From contig NZ_QPJK01000008.1 in NCBI RefSeq assembly GCF_003337555.1, positions 62,001 to 126,000 of the forward strand: DNA of 64,000 bases. Direction: 5' to 3'. The translations under genes were made by a program, and so were the position numbers. Shown here piece by piece: positions 53,899 through 60,855 of the stretch; position 1 is the stretch's first letter; the number at the start of each line of letters is the position of its first letter. The notes under the pieces are model-generated. The model was not told the DNA's origin, did no database searches, and worked only from the letters and a program-made list of their open reading frames with translations. Source of the stretch: Pseudorhodoferax soli (lineage in GTDB: Bacteria; Pseudomonadota; Gammaproteobacteria; Burkholderiales; Burkholderiaceae_C).

Positions 53899-53915
53899 GA
53901 TTAAGCGAAAGTTAA
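53899..53915. promoter_or_regulatory. Shared response-regulator-type box C (lnt)
   Basis: GATTAAGCGAAAGTTAA, on the same strand and in the same orientation relative to the leftward lnt gene as box A is to dsbD. A TTAAGCGAAAG/TTAAAAG direct repeat with an 11-bp step is visible. Confidence 0.65.
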
Positions 53916-53942
53916 AAGAGACATCGACTGCCCGTGCCCCGG

Positions 53943-55634
53943 CTACGATGCAGACGGCTGCTCACCGTCTGTGAGGACAGGCTGCGCCAGCCATTCTCGG
54001 CCCTTGAGCATGCCGTCCCAATAGACTGGCGGCAGGATGCGTTCCTTCAGCAGCCACGCCAGCGATGAAGGCCGCTTGCCATCGATAAGCCACTTTGGAA
54101 ACGACGGTGCCAGCTTGCCACCGTAGGCGAACTCGGCTAGCACGATCTTGCCGCGCTCGACGGTGAGCGGGCAGGAGCCATAGCCGTCATAGCTGGCCAG
54201 ACGCATGGACTCGCTCCGGGCGGCGAGCAGGTTGTGCGCGACCACCGGCGCTTGCTTGCGCGCGGCAGCAGCGGTTTTGGCATTGGTGGTGTTGGTGCAG
54301 TCGCCGAGTGCGAAGACATTGGCGTACTTCTTGTGGCGCAGGCTCGATGGGTCCACATCCACCCAGCCGGCTGCGTCCGCCAGCGGACTCACACGGATGA
54401 AGTCCGGCGCCTTCTGTGGCGGCACGACATGCAGCAGATCGAACGAGCGGGTGACGCGTTCCTGGGTGCCGTCGGCATGCGTGCAGACGAAAGTGGCTTC
54501 ATGTGCTGGACCATCGACGGCCACGAGCTGGTTGTTGAACTGCAGGTCGATGCCGTAGGCCTTCACGTACTCCATGAGTGCGGGCACGTAGTCCGGCACG
54601 CCGAAGAGCACGCCTCCCGCGTTGCAGAACTCAATGTGGATGTTCTTGAGCATGCCCTGCCGCTTCCAGTGATCGGCCGAAAGGTACATCGCCTTCTGCG
54701 GCGCACCCGCGCACTTGATGGGCATGGGCGGCTGTGTGAACAGGGCCTTGCCGCTCCTGAGCTGCTGCACCAACTCCCAGGTGTAGGGCGCGAGATCGTA
54801 GCGGTAGTTGGAGGTGACGCCGTTGCGGCCCAATGTTTCCGGCAGGCCCTCAATGCCGTTCCAGTCGAGTTTCAGGCCTGGGCAGACTACGAGCTGCTGG
54901 TATTTGACGATGCGGCAGCCATCGAGCACCACGGCGTTGCACTCGGGCTCGAACGCGGCGACGGCCATCTTGATCCACTTGACGCCGCGCGGCAGCACGC
55001 TCGCCATCGTGCGTGCCGTGCGGGCGGGCGGAAATACGCCCGCGCCCACCATCGTCCACCCAGGCTGGTAGTAGTGCACGTCCGCCGGATCAATGATGGC
55101 GATATCCGCATCCGGCCTGCGCGCCAGCAGGCTGGACGCCACCGCGATGCCCGCCGCGCCTGCGCCGACGATCACGATGTCGTGCGTGGCGTCCACGACG
55201 TCGACGGGCGTGCGTCCACCATTTGTAATCCGCCGGGCCACGCCGGAAAGGTCATAGCCGGCCCCGCGTGCGGCTTCGAGGATGGATGCCAGCGGCCGAC
55301 GCTGCGCCTGGCTCAGCGCCCACAGCGTGGCCGAGCGTGTTCCGGTGCGGCAGTAGGCGAACACCGGACCAGGCAGCTGCGTCATCAGCGCACCGAAGCT
55401 GCGCGCCTGTTCATCGGTCACCTTGCCGGGCTCCACGGGCAGGTAGGCGGCCGTCATACCCAGCGCCTGGGCGGCCTGCTCGATTTCATTGAAGCCGGGC
55501 TGGTCGCCCGCTTCTCCGTCGGGCCGATTGCAGATCACCGATCGGTAACCGGCCTCGGCGATGACCTTCAGGTCGGTGGCAGCGATCTGGCCGCTGACGG
55601 CCAGTTCCTGGTTCAAAGCTTTGATATCCATCAA
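53943..55634 (-). CDS. DUF442 phosphatase-fold domain fused to sulfide:quinone oxidoreductase-like flavoprotein
   Basis: 563 aa. Residues ~1-110: DUF442/TIGR01244 domain, protein-tyrosine-phosphatase fold with the cysteine loop CRTGTRS. Residues ~150-550: SQR-like flavoprotein with GAGAAGIAVASSLL, the cysteine in PIKCAGAPQKAMYL, and a second FAD site FALGDCTNTTNAKT. SQRs oxidise H2S and pass sulfane sulfur to an acceptor, electrons going to quinone; the rhodanese-related phosphatase fold may accept the sulfur. It is the last gene of the BigR operon. Confidence 0.92.
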   Translation of the reverse strand: MMDIKALNQELAVSGQIAATDLKVIAEAGYRSVICNRPDGEAGDQPGFNEIEQAAQALGMTAAYLPVEPGKVTDEQARSFGALMTQLPGPVFAYCRTGTRSATLWALSQAQRRPLASILEAARGAGYDLSGVARRITNGGRTPVDVVDATHDIVIVGAGAAGIAVASSLLARRPDADIAIIDPADVHYYQPGWTMVGAGVFPPARTARTMASVLPRGVKWIKMAVAAFEPECNAVVLDGCRIVKYQQLVVCPGLKLDWNGIEGLPETLGRNGVTSNYRYDLAPYTWELVQQLRSGKALFTQPPMPIKCAGAPQKAMYLSADHWKRQGMLKNIHIEFCNAGGVLFGVPDYVPALMEYVKAYGIDLQFNNQLVAVDGPAHEATFVCTHADGTQERVTRSFDLLHVVPPQKAPDFIRVSPLADAAGWVDVDPSSLRHKKYANVFALGDCTNTTNAKTAAAARKQAPVVAHNLLAARSESMRLASYDGYGSCPLTVERGKIVLAEFAYGGKLAPSFPKWLIDGKRPSSLAWLLKERILPPVYWDGMLKGREWLAQPVLTDGEQPSAS

Positions 55635-55679
55635 GGTCTCCTGGTTCGAAATTGTCCTTTCAGCCGGCCGGCGCCGCGC

Positions 55680-56558
55680 TCACAGGGCATCGATGGGAAT
55701 CTTGAGATAGTGAACGCCGTTGGATTCGACAGGCGGCAACTGGCCGGCCCGCATGTTCACCTGCACGGATGGCAGCAGCAGCACGGGCATCGCCAGCGTG
55801 GCATCGCGCTGCTCGCGCGTGGCCACGAAATCATCCTCGCTGATGCCATCACGCACATGGATGTTTTTCGTGCGTTCCTCGGCCACGGTGGTCTTCCATT
55901 GAAGCTCGCGCCCCTCGGGGCGGTAATCGTGGCACATGTAGAGCACGGTATCCGGCGGCAGCGACAGCACGCGGCCGATCGAGCGGAACAGCGTGCGCGC
56001 ATCGCCACCAGGAAAGTCGCAGCGCGCCGTGCCGTAGTCGGGCATGAACAACGTGTCACCCACGAAGGCCGCGGCAGGCGCATCAGGTGTAGCCTTGTCC
56101 TCGATCACATAGGTCATGCACGCAGGCGTATGGCCGGGGGTGTGCATGGCTCGCACTTGCAGCGTGCCGAGCATGAAGGTCTCGCCGTCATCGAACAGAC
56201 GGTCGAACTGCCGACCATCGCGCGCAAACTCCGGCTCTGCGTTGAAGAGCTGACCGAACACCTGCTGTACGGTGCGGATGTTCGCCCCGATGCCGGTTCG
56301 TCCACCCAGGAGCGACTGCAGATACGGCGCGGCGCTCAGGTGATCGGCGTGCACATGCGTCTCCAGAATCCACTGAACGCTCGTCCCCAGTTCCCGCGCA
56401 CGGTCAGCCATGTGATCCGCGCCGACGCGCGAGGTGCGACCAGATTTGGGGTCGTAGCCGAGCACACTGTCGATGATGGCGCACTGACCGCTTTTCGTGT
56501 CCAGCACGATGTAGCTGAAGGTGCTGCTGTCCTCATCAAAGAAGGGTTCGATCTTCAC
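55680..56558 (-). CDS. Metallo-beta-lactamase-fold persulfide dioxygenase-like hydrolase (Blh type)
   Basis: 292 aa. Metal ligands: HVHADHLSAA (H-x-H-x-D-H), HTPGHTPACM, DTLFMPDYGTARCDFPGG, CHDYRPEG. Members beside BigR are persulfide dioxygenases (ETHE1-like) that turn glutathione persulfide to sulfite. It is 45 bp ahead of the SQR fusion gene. The product sulfite could be exported by the TSUP permease encoded at 38.9 kb. Confidence 0.92.
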   Translation of the reverse strand: MKIEPFFDEDSSTFSYIVLDTKSGQCAIIDSVLGYDPKSGRTSRVGADHMADRARELGTSVQWILETHVHADHLSAAPYLQSLLGGRTGIGANIRTVQQVFGQLFNAEPEFARDGRQFDRLFDDGETFMLGTLQVRAMHTPGHTPACMTYVIEDKATPDAPAAAFVGDTLFMPDYGTARCDFPGGDARTLFRSIGRVLSLPPDTVLYMCHDYRPEGRELQWKTTVAEERTKNIHVRDGISEDDFVATREQRDATLAMPVLLLPSVQVNMRAGQLPPVESNGVHYLKIPIDAL

Positions 56559-56749
56559 GGTGCCTTTGCCTCGCTGAAAGTATGACCCGCTTGTTTTCGT
56601 CCAAGCTCCTTTTGGTCGGGTGTTTGCTGGTTCGTTCTCAAATTTCAGATGGTGCTCGCGCGGGATTAATTCAAAATTAAAAATTCTTGCCGTTGCATGT
56701 TCTTACTGGCCGAGGGCCGAGTGAAGAAATCGCTTCTCCACCCGCAGGC

Positions 56750-57277
56750 TCAGCCACCCAGCATGCGGCGGTTCCAAGGCATGCGCATCAGCAGACGCGC
56801 GAGTCCACAGAACCCCGAGACACCGGTAAAGACCAGCCCAGCGCCCACAAAGCCCGAGAGCACATGGAACCAGGGCGAGGCCATGGAGCCCAGCGCTGCG
56901 CCCAGTACGATCAGCGAGCCCGCGACAATCTGCACCTGTCGTTGCAGCTCCAGGGGTTGAGAGGCATCGGCCACGACAGGCAGGCCTGCTTTCTTCCAGG
57001 CGTCCAGCCCGCCTTCGAGAACGTAGGCGTCGCAGCCCGTGCAGGCCGCCAGCGCCGAAGCGTTCCCCTGGGTCCGGTTGCCCGAGCGGCAGTGGAAGAT
57101 GACGGCGGGAGCAGCATCAATTGGGAAGCCGGCGCTTTGCAGCCGGTCCATGGGCACATGGCGTGCCTGCGCGATGCGCTCACGGGCGTGTTCGCCCGCC
57201 GCACGAATGTCCACCAGAATGGCGCCTTGGTTCATGAGTTCGCGCGCGGCATGGGGTGAGATCAATTTCAGGGACAC
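56750..57277 (-). CDS. Rhodanese with two membrane helices (YgaP-like)
   Basis: 175 aa from the GTG at 57277, nine bases after GGAGG. Rhodanese domain with active-site loop FHCRSGNRTQ (residues ~65-75), then a DUF2892-type tail with two membrane helices (IVAGSLIVLGAALG and HVLSGFVGAGLVFTGVSG). It transfers sulfane sulfur at the membrane. It lies 22 bp after the bigR-like gene; the 191-bp gap to the next gene holds no gene. Confidence 0.9.
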   Translation of the reverse strand: MSLKLISPHAARELMNQGAILVDIRAAGEHARERIAQARHVPMDRLQSAGFPIDAAPAVIFHCRSGNRTQGNASALAACTGCDAYVLEGGLDAWKKAGLPVVADASQPLELQRQVQIVAGSLIVLGAALGSMASPWFHVLSGFVGAGLVFTGVSGFCGLARLLMRMPWNRRMLGG

Positions 57278-57299
57278 GGCAACGGCCTCCGAGGGTGGC

Positions 57300-57611
57300 T
57301 CATGGGCAGAAGATGGCTTTGAGCGTGGTGATGAGTCTGGCCACGTCCGGGTTGTCGACACGGTAATGCAGCGTCTGCGACTCGCGCCGGTAGGTCACCA
57401 GACCTTCCTCGCGCATCTTGGCCAGGTGCTGGGACAAGGCGGACTGGCTCAACGCCACGTTTTCGAGCAGCGCACCGACGGTCATCTCGCCATGCGAGAT
57501 CAGCAGACAGAGAACGAGCAGACGATGCTCATTGCCGACGGCCCGCAGCATGGCTGCAGCCTTGGTCGCGCCATGCTGCAAAAACAACTGGTCTTTTTTG
57601 TTACTCATCAT
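57300..57611 (-). CDS. BigR/SqrR-type ArsR-family persulfide sensor
   Basis: 103 aa from the ATG at 57611 (57608 is an alternative). ArsR winged helix: LRAVGNEHRLLVLCLLISHGEMTVGALLENVALSQSALSQHLAKMREEGLV. The two cysteines of the family are present, in LVLCLLI and at the end in AIFCP; they form a di- or trisulfide when cells contain persulfides, and the repressor then leaves DNA. The matching operator is at 57640-57653. Confidence 0.92.
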   Translation of the reverse strand: MMSNKKDQLFLQHGATKAAAMLRAVGNEHRLLVLCLLISHGEMTVGALLENVALSQSALSQHLAKMREEGLVTYRRESQTLHYRVDNPDVARLITTLKAIFCP

Positions 57612-57639
57612 GGTAGCTTGTATTTCATATTTTTCTAAT

Positions 57640-57653
57640 TTAGCATACGCTAA
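57640..57653. promoter_or_regulatory. BigR operator
   Basis: TTAGC-ATAC-GCTAA within an AT-rich stretch, between the sensor gene and the divergent MFS gene. It agrees with the TTAGC...GCTAA dyad known for BigR. It could control both directions. Confidence 0.85.
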
Positions 57654-57760
57654 TAAAAGATCAAGGCGCTGCTTCGAGACAGGCTGTGCAGTACATCTTC
57701 CGGCCGGTGTTCTCATGCGAAGGCGTGCTTTCACCTGACATCTCACTTCCGGATCCATCC

Positions 57761-58978
57761 ATGCCCCCATCTGGTTCGCTGCCACCACCCACTGCGACAG
57801 ACGCTCGCCGCAATGTGGGACTGCTGATGGCCGCCCAATCGCTGGGCGGCGCCGCGCCACCCATCATCATTTCGCTGGGCGGCATCGTTGGCCAGATGCT
57901 GGCCAGCACCCCTTCGTTGGCCACACTGCCGGTCAGCCTCTACAACCTGGGGCTGGCGCTGTCGACCATTCCTGCGGCCCTGCTGATGCGCCGCCTGGGC
58001 CGGCGCGCGGTCTATGCGTTGGGGGCGCTACTGGGTTCGATTTCCGGGCTCATCGCTGCATTGGGCGTGCTATGGGGCAGCTTCGAGACCTTTTGCGTGG
58101 GCACGGCGATGGCCGGCTTCTACGGTGCGTGCGTGCAAAGCTACCGCTTCGCGGCCAGCGATGCGGTACCGGTGCCGCAGCGCGCCACCGTCATCTCGCG
58201 CATCATGATCGGCGGCCTGATCGCCGCGGTCATTGGCCCGCAGGTCGTCATCTGGACGCGCGACGCCTGGCCCATGGCGCCGTTCGCTGGCAGCTTCCTG
58301 GGGCAGGCGGGTTTGGCGCTGCTGGCCTTACCGCTGCTGCTGATGCTGCGCATGCCGCGATCCCAGGCGGCCGCCGTCGTGGGCACGGCGCGTCCGCTTG
58401 GGGTGATCGCGCGCAGTCCAGACTTCGTCGTGGCTGTCACGGCGGGCATCGTGTCCTACGGCCTGATGGCCTTCATCATGACCGCCGCGCCAATGGCCAT
58501 GGTGGGTTGCGGCCACACCGTGGGCGAGGCCGCGCTGGGCATCCAGTGGCACGTGCTGGCCATGTTCGCGCCGAGTTTCTTCACCGGCCGCCTGATCGCG
58601 CGTTTCGGCAAGATCGCCATCACGGCGTGCGGACTGGTGTTGATCGGGGCCTCGGGGCTGTTAGCCTTGACCGGGCTCGAACTTCTGCACTTCTGGGGCT
58701 CGCTGATCCTGCTGGGCGTAGGCTGGAATTTCGGCTTTATCGGCGCCACGGCCCTAGTGACCGACTGCTACAACGCACCCGAACGTGCCAAGGTGCAGGC
58801 GCTCAACGATTTCCTGGTGTTCGGCACCGTGGCCGCAGCCTCTTTCGGATCGGGCCGGCTGCTGAACACCTCAGGCTGGGAAACCATAAACAGCCTGATG
58901 CTGCCGCTCATTGCGGGCGTGCTGACCATGCTGGGCTGGCTAGCATGGCGCCACCAACGGCAGTCGGTCGCGCCATGA
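57761..58978 (+). CDS. Major facilitator superfamily transporter
   Basis: 405 aa from the ATG at 57761; a GTG at 57686 would add 25 residues. Twelve membrane helices; the loop after helix 2 has LLMRRLGRRAVY (the G-x-R-R MFS motif). YfcJ/YnfM-like text such as AMAGFYGACVQSYRFAASD. Substrate unknown; the divergent BigR operator suggests a link to sulfur compounds (inference). The last ~60 codons are duplicated at 49439. Confidence 0.88.
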   Translation: MPPSGSLPPPTATDARRNVGLLMAAQSLGGAAPPIIISLGGIVGQMLASTPSLATLPVSLYNLGLALSTIPAALLMRRLGRRAVYALGALLGSISGLIAALGVLWGSFETFCVGTAMAGFYGACVQSYRFAASDAVPVPQRATVISRIMIGGLIAAVIGPQVVIWTRDAWPMAPFAGSFLGQAGLALLALPLLLMLRMPRSQAAAVVGTARPLGVIARSPDFVVAVTAGIVSYGLMAFIMTAAPMAMVGCGHTVGEAALGIQWHVLAMFAPSFFTGRLIARFGKIAITACGLVLIGASGLLALTGLELLHFWGSLILLGVGWNFGFIGATALVTDCYNAPERAKVQALNDFLVFGTVAAASFGSGRLLNTSGWETINSLMLPLIAGVLTMLGWLAWRHQRQSVAP

Positions 58979-59101
58979 CGCCGGCTAGGTCCAGCGGAGC
59001 ATATGGATCAGCTCGGTGCGATGCATTGAGACCATGGGGGGCGTGATGACGGCCAGTGACCGGCAACTCACGCAAGACGTGGAGGCTTATCTGGCGCGCC
59101 T
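58792..59101. repeat. Direct repeat, copy 2 (intact MFS 3' end)
   Basis: Same text and orientation as 49439-49757. Together the repeats bound 9.3 kb with the two-component genes, lnt, the persulfide operon and the MFS gene, which could be excised or amplified by recombination between them. Confidence 0.92.
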
Positions 59102-59150
59102 CTTTTGCCGACCGTTTGATCCTGGACGACAGCCAGCACAGAATATTTAG
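59046..59150 (+). pseudogene. Truncated start of an unidentified gene after the MFS gene
   Basis: MTASDRQLTQDVEAYLARL, then 16 unrelated residues and a stop (34 aa). Copy 1 of the repeat has the same start. It looks like the 5' end of a gene that once followed the MFS gene. Confidence 0.6.
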
Positions 59151-59208
59151 ATTATTTTCTGGCAATGCATATCAAAAGTGCATCGCTGATTTTTCGCAGA
59201 TTTCCATC

Positions 59209-59224
59209 GAACCATAATTGGTTC
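59209..59224. promoter_or_regulatory. Palindrome GAACCA-TAAT-TGGTTC before the YdhR-like gene
   Basis: Six-bp perfect arms around TAAT, 23 bp ahead of the next start codon and overlapping its probable promoter region. Likely operator of an unidentified regulator. Confidence 0.5.
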
Positions 59225-59246
59225 AATCCAGCCAAGAGGAGCAATC

Positions 59247-59558
59247 ATGATCGTTGCAACGGTGACTTTTAAACTTACCAAGTCGTGGACAATTGCCGAG
59301 GCGGCCGCGGTTTTTAACTCGACCGCTCCGAAATATTTGGGGAAGCCTGGACTGATACGGAAGTACTATTTCGTGTCCGAGTCTGGTGATCGGGCAGGTG
59401 GAATCTATCTTTGGGAGACGAAGGCTGACGCGGAGAAATGCTATGCAGGTGAATGGAGAGCGATTGTTGCGGAAAAGTACGGCGCTGAGCCAGATATTCA
59501 GTACGCGGAAGTCCCAGTTTCCGTGGACAATGTGCTAAACATTATTCAGAACGGATAA
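59247..59558 (+). CDS. YdhR-like small putative monooxygenase
   Basis: 103 aa with an AGAGGAG site. Dimeric alpha/beta-barrel type text: MIVATVTFKLTKSWTIAEAAAVFNSTAPKYLGKPGLIRKYYFVSESGDRAGGIYLWET, which matches the YdhR family of small proteins related to quinol monooxygenases. It may act on quinones or aromatic compounds. The coding sequence is clearly lower in G+C than its surroundings, a sign of separate transfer. Confidence 0.85.
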   Translation: MIVATVTFKLTKSWTIAEAAAVFNSTAPKYLGKPGLIRKYYFVSESGDRAGGIYLWETKADAEKCYAGEWRAIVAEKYGAEPDIQYAEVPVSVDNVLNIIQNG

Positions 59559-59620
59559 ATCAGAGCATCTCGCAACCGCTCTTCCGCTACATCAAGATAA
59601 GCAATCGAATCGGTTTGATC

Positions 59621-59888
59621 ATGCGAAGAATAACCAACGCCATTGCCTCAACACTCGCCAGTTGGTAGTGCCTCGACGAACCGTTCAGTGCATCTGCGTC
59701 GGATTTTCCTGCAGAGGGCAAGGCCATCACGCTGATCGGCCCATCCGCAGCAGGCGGTCCGACTGATCGAGTTGCGCGCGACCTTGCCAAGGCGTTGCGC
59801 AAGCCTCTTGTGCTAACACCGTGGTGGTCCACAACGTGCTTGGCGCAGGAAGCACAATCGGGACTGCTAAGGCCACGCGCGCCAATCC
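59621..59888 (+). pseudogene. Bug/TctC-type periplasmic receptor gene, broken
   Basis: From ATG 59621: signal-like MRRITNAIASTLASW, then an in-frame TAG. Next come FSASASDFPAEGKAITLIGP, SAAGGPTDRVARDLAKALRKPLV, a frameshift, and in another frame VVVHNVLGAGSTIGTAKAT. This is the N-terminal part of a tripartite-tricarboxylate (Bug) receptor, a family expanded in betaproteobacteria. It then meets an IS3 fragment. Confidence 0.85.
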
Positions 59889-60003
59889 GGAACCGCAATA
59901 CAGCGCATCGTGCATGAAGTCCAATGCCCAGCAGCGGTTTGGCTCGCTTGCCAGATCCAGTGGCTGGCAAGGGGGTTCTGGCAACCGCGGTTTGCCCGGC
60001 AAA
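59888..60003 (-). pseudogene. IS3-family (IS407-like) transposase fragment
   Basis: The minus strand reads GKPRLPEPPCQPLDLASEPN, then RCWALDFMHDALYCGS, the start of the DDE integrase core of IS3-family OrfB (family text PNRxWxxDFMHD). Only about 38 codons remain. Confidence 0.82.
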
Positions 60004-60014
60004 TGCTGTGAGAC

Positions 60015-60337
60015 GTGTGTAATGGGATGGGTTCGAACATCGTGAGGCGCCGAGTGGAGCCTGATCAACCGTTGCGGGTGACGTGCTGGTGACATATTGC
60101 AATTGCTATGTGGTCGAGCTCATCCACGAACTCCGAATCGTTTATAGGCAAGCGCCACTTTCGTAAGGAACCGATGGCCCGATTATCCCCAAGAAAACTG
60201 TTCCAGTGGGCCTGATCGCTCTTTATCTGACCGGCTGAAGGACGGGACGCAGCCCACGAACCTGACGGCGATACGCCGGGCGCATTGGTGCTTTAATTAT
60301 TGCTGTCGCAGGTGCCTTACGCCATCCCATTACACAC
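60015..60337. repeat. 323-bp segment with perfect 16-bp terminal inverted repeats
   Basis: GTGTGTAATGGGATGG (60015-60030) and its exact reverse complement (60322-60337). No coding content inside. No clear target duplication. It may be a miniature element or the remains of an insertion sequence. Confidence 0.7.
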
Positions 60338-60459
60338 AAGTCGTCCAGCCTCGCAGCATCTTGGTTACTTGAAGATTGCGGAGCACCAGGTGAATTAGTC
60401 GGAGCACGCGTTCAGGACGCCGGATCTGGGGATGCGCGGCTCGATGCCACGCACGACAG

Positions 60460-60620
60460 CGCGACCGGCCATGATGCTGCTTCTTGGCCGGGGCTGGGTA
60501 AGCCTCGCAACGCGTACCGCGCCAAAGCATGCCCTTAACCGCGCAGAGGATCAGGCCCACGGGCGGGTTTTCCTCGGCAAACATCCTGTGCACCTTCGCG
60601 TAGTTGCAATACATGTGCAT
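60460..60620 (-). pseudogene. Remnant of a YhcG/DUF1016-type PDDEXK nuclease gene
   Basis: The minus strand reads YAKVHRMFAEENPPVGLILCAVKG, and after a frameshift HALARYALRGLPSPGQEAAS, which correspond to the family C-terminus (ENPPVGLILCAEK..., ...YAL.GLPN...). The rest of the gene is gone. Such nucleases are frequent in defence islands. Confidence 0.75.
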
Positions 60621-60788
60621 CTGGCCACGTCGACATGGGTCAAGCCCATGGCAGTCTAAGGACGTGGATGGAGCTCGTTGGATGAACTGTGTTGCCGAGG
60701 ACGAAAAACAAGGCTACAATTCAGGCCTTCGCTGCTCACGGCGGCGGAGAAAGTGATTGGGAAACAAGGATTTAGCGCCCTAGTGCCT

Positions 60789-60806
60789 GTCTCGTTTCCC
60801 GCTCCA
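60789..60806 (+). other. ICE attachment site: 3' end of tRNA-Gly
   Basis: GTCTCGTTTCCCGCTCCA is the last 18 bases of a tRNA-Gly, including the T-arm/acceptor half and CCA. No 5' part of a tRNA precedes it. ICEclc-type elements insert into the 3' end of tRNA-Gly and repeat these bases at both ends. A tRNA-type terminator and chromosomal genes follow, so this is the end of the element. Confidence 0.88.
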
Positions 60807-60810
60807 GATC

Positions 60811-60846
60811 AAAAGGCCTTGCGATTCGTCGCAAGGCCTTTTTTCT
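60811..60846 (+). terminator. Terminator of the tRNA-Gly locus
   Basis: A perfect 12-bp stem AAGGCCTTGCGA (60813-60824) with TCGCAAGGCCTT (60829-60840), loop TTCG, flanked by AA and a T run. On the minus strand the A tract also gives a T run, so it may serve the atuA-like gene as well, which ends at 60856. Confidence 0.92.
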
Positions 60847-60855
60847 TTGTCCGCG

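Noticed and set aside
54234..56585. 783-aa plus-strand frame across the SQR fusion and MBL genes
   Set aside because: It runs antisense through two recognisable genes and their gap; both have intact motifs on the minus strand.
60700..60806. Complete tRNA-Gly gene
   Set aside because: Only the last 18 bases and the terminator are present; the preceding bases cannot form the D and anticodon arms, which fits an ICE attachment repeat.
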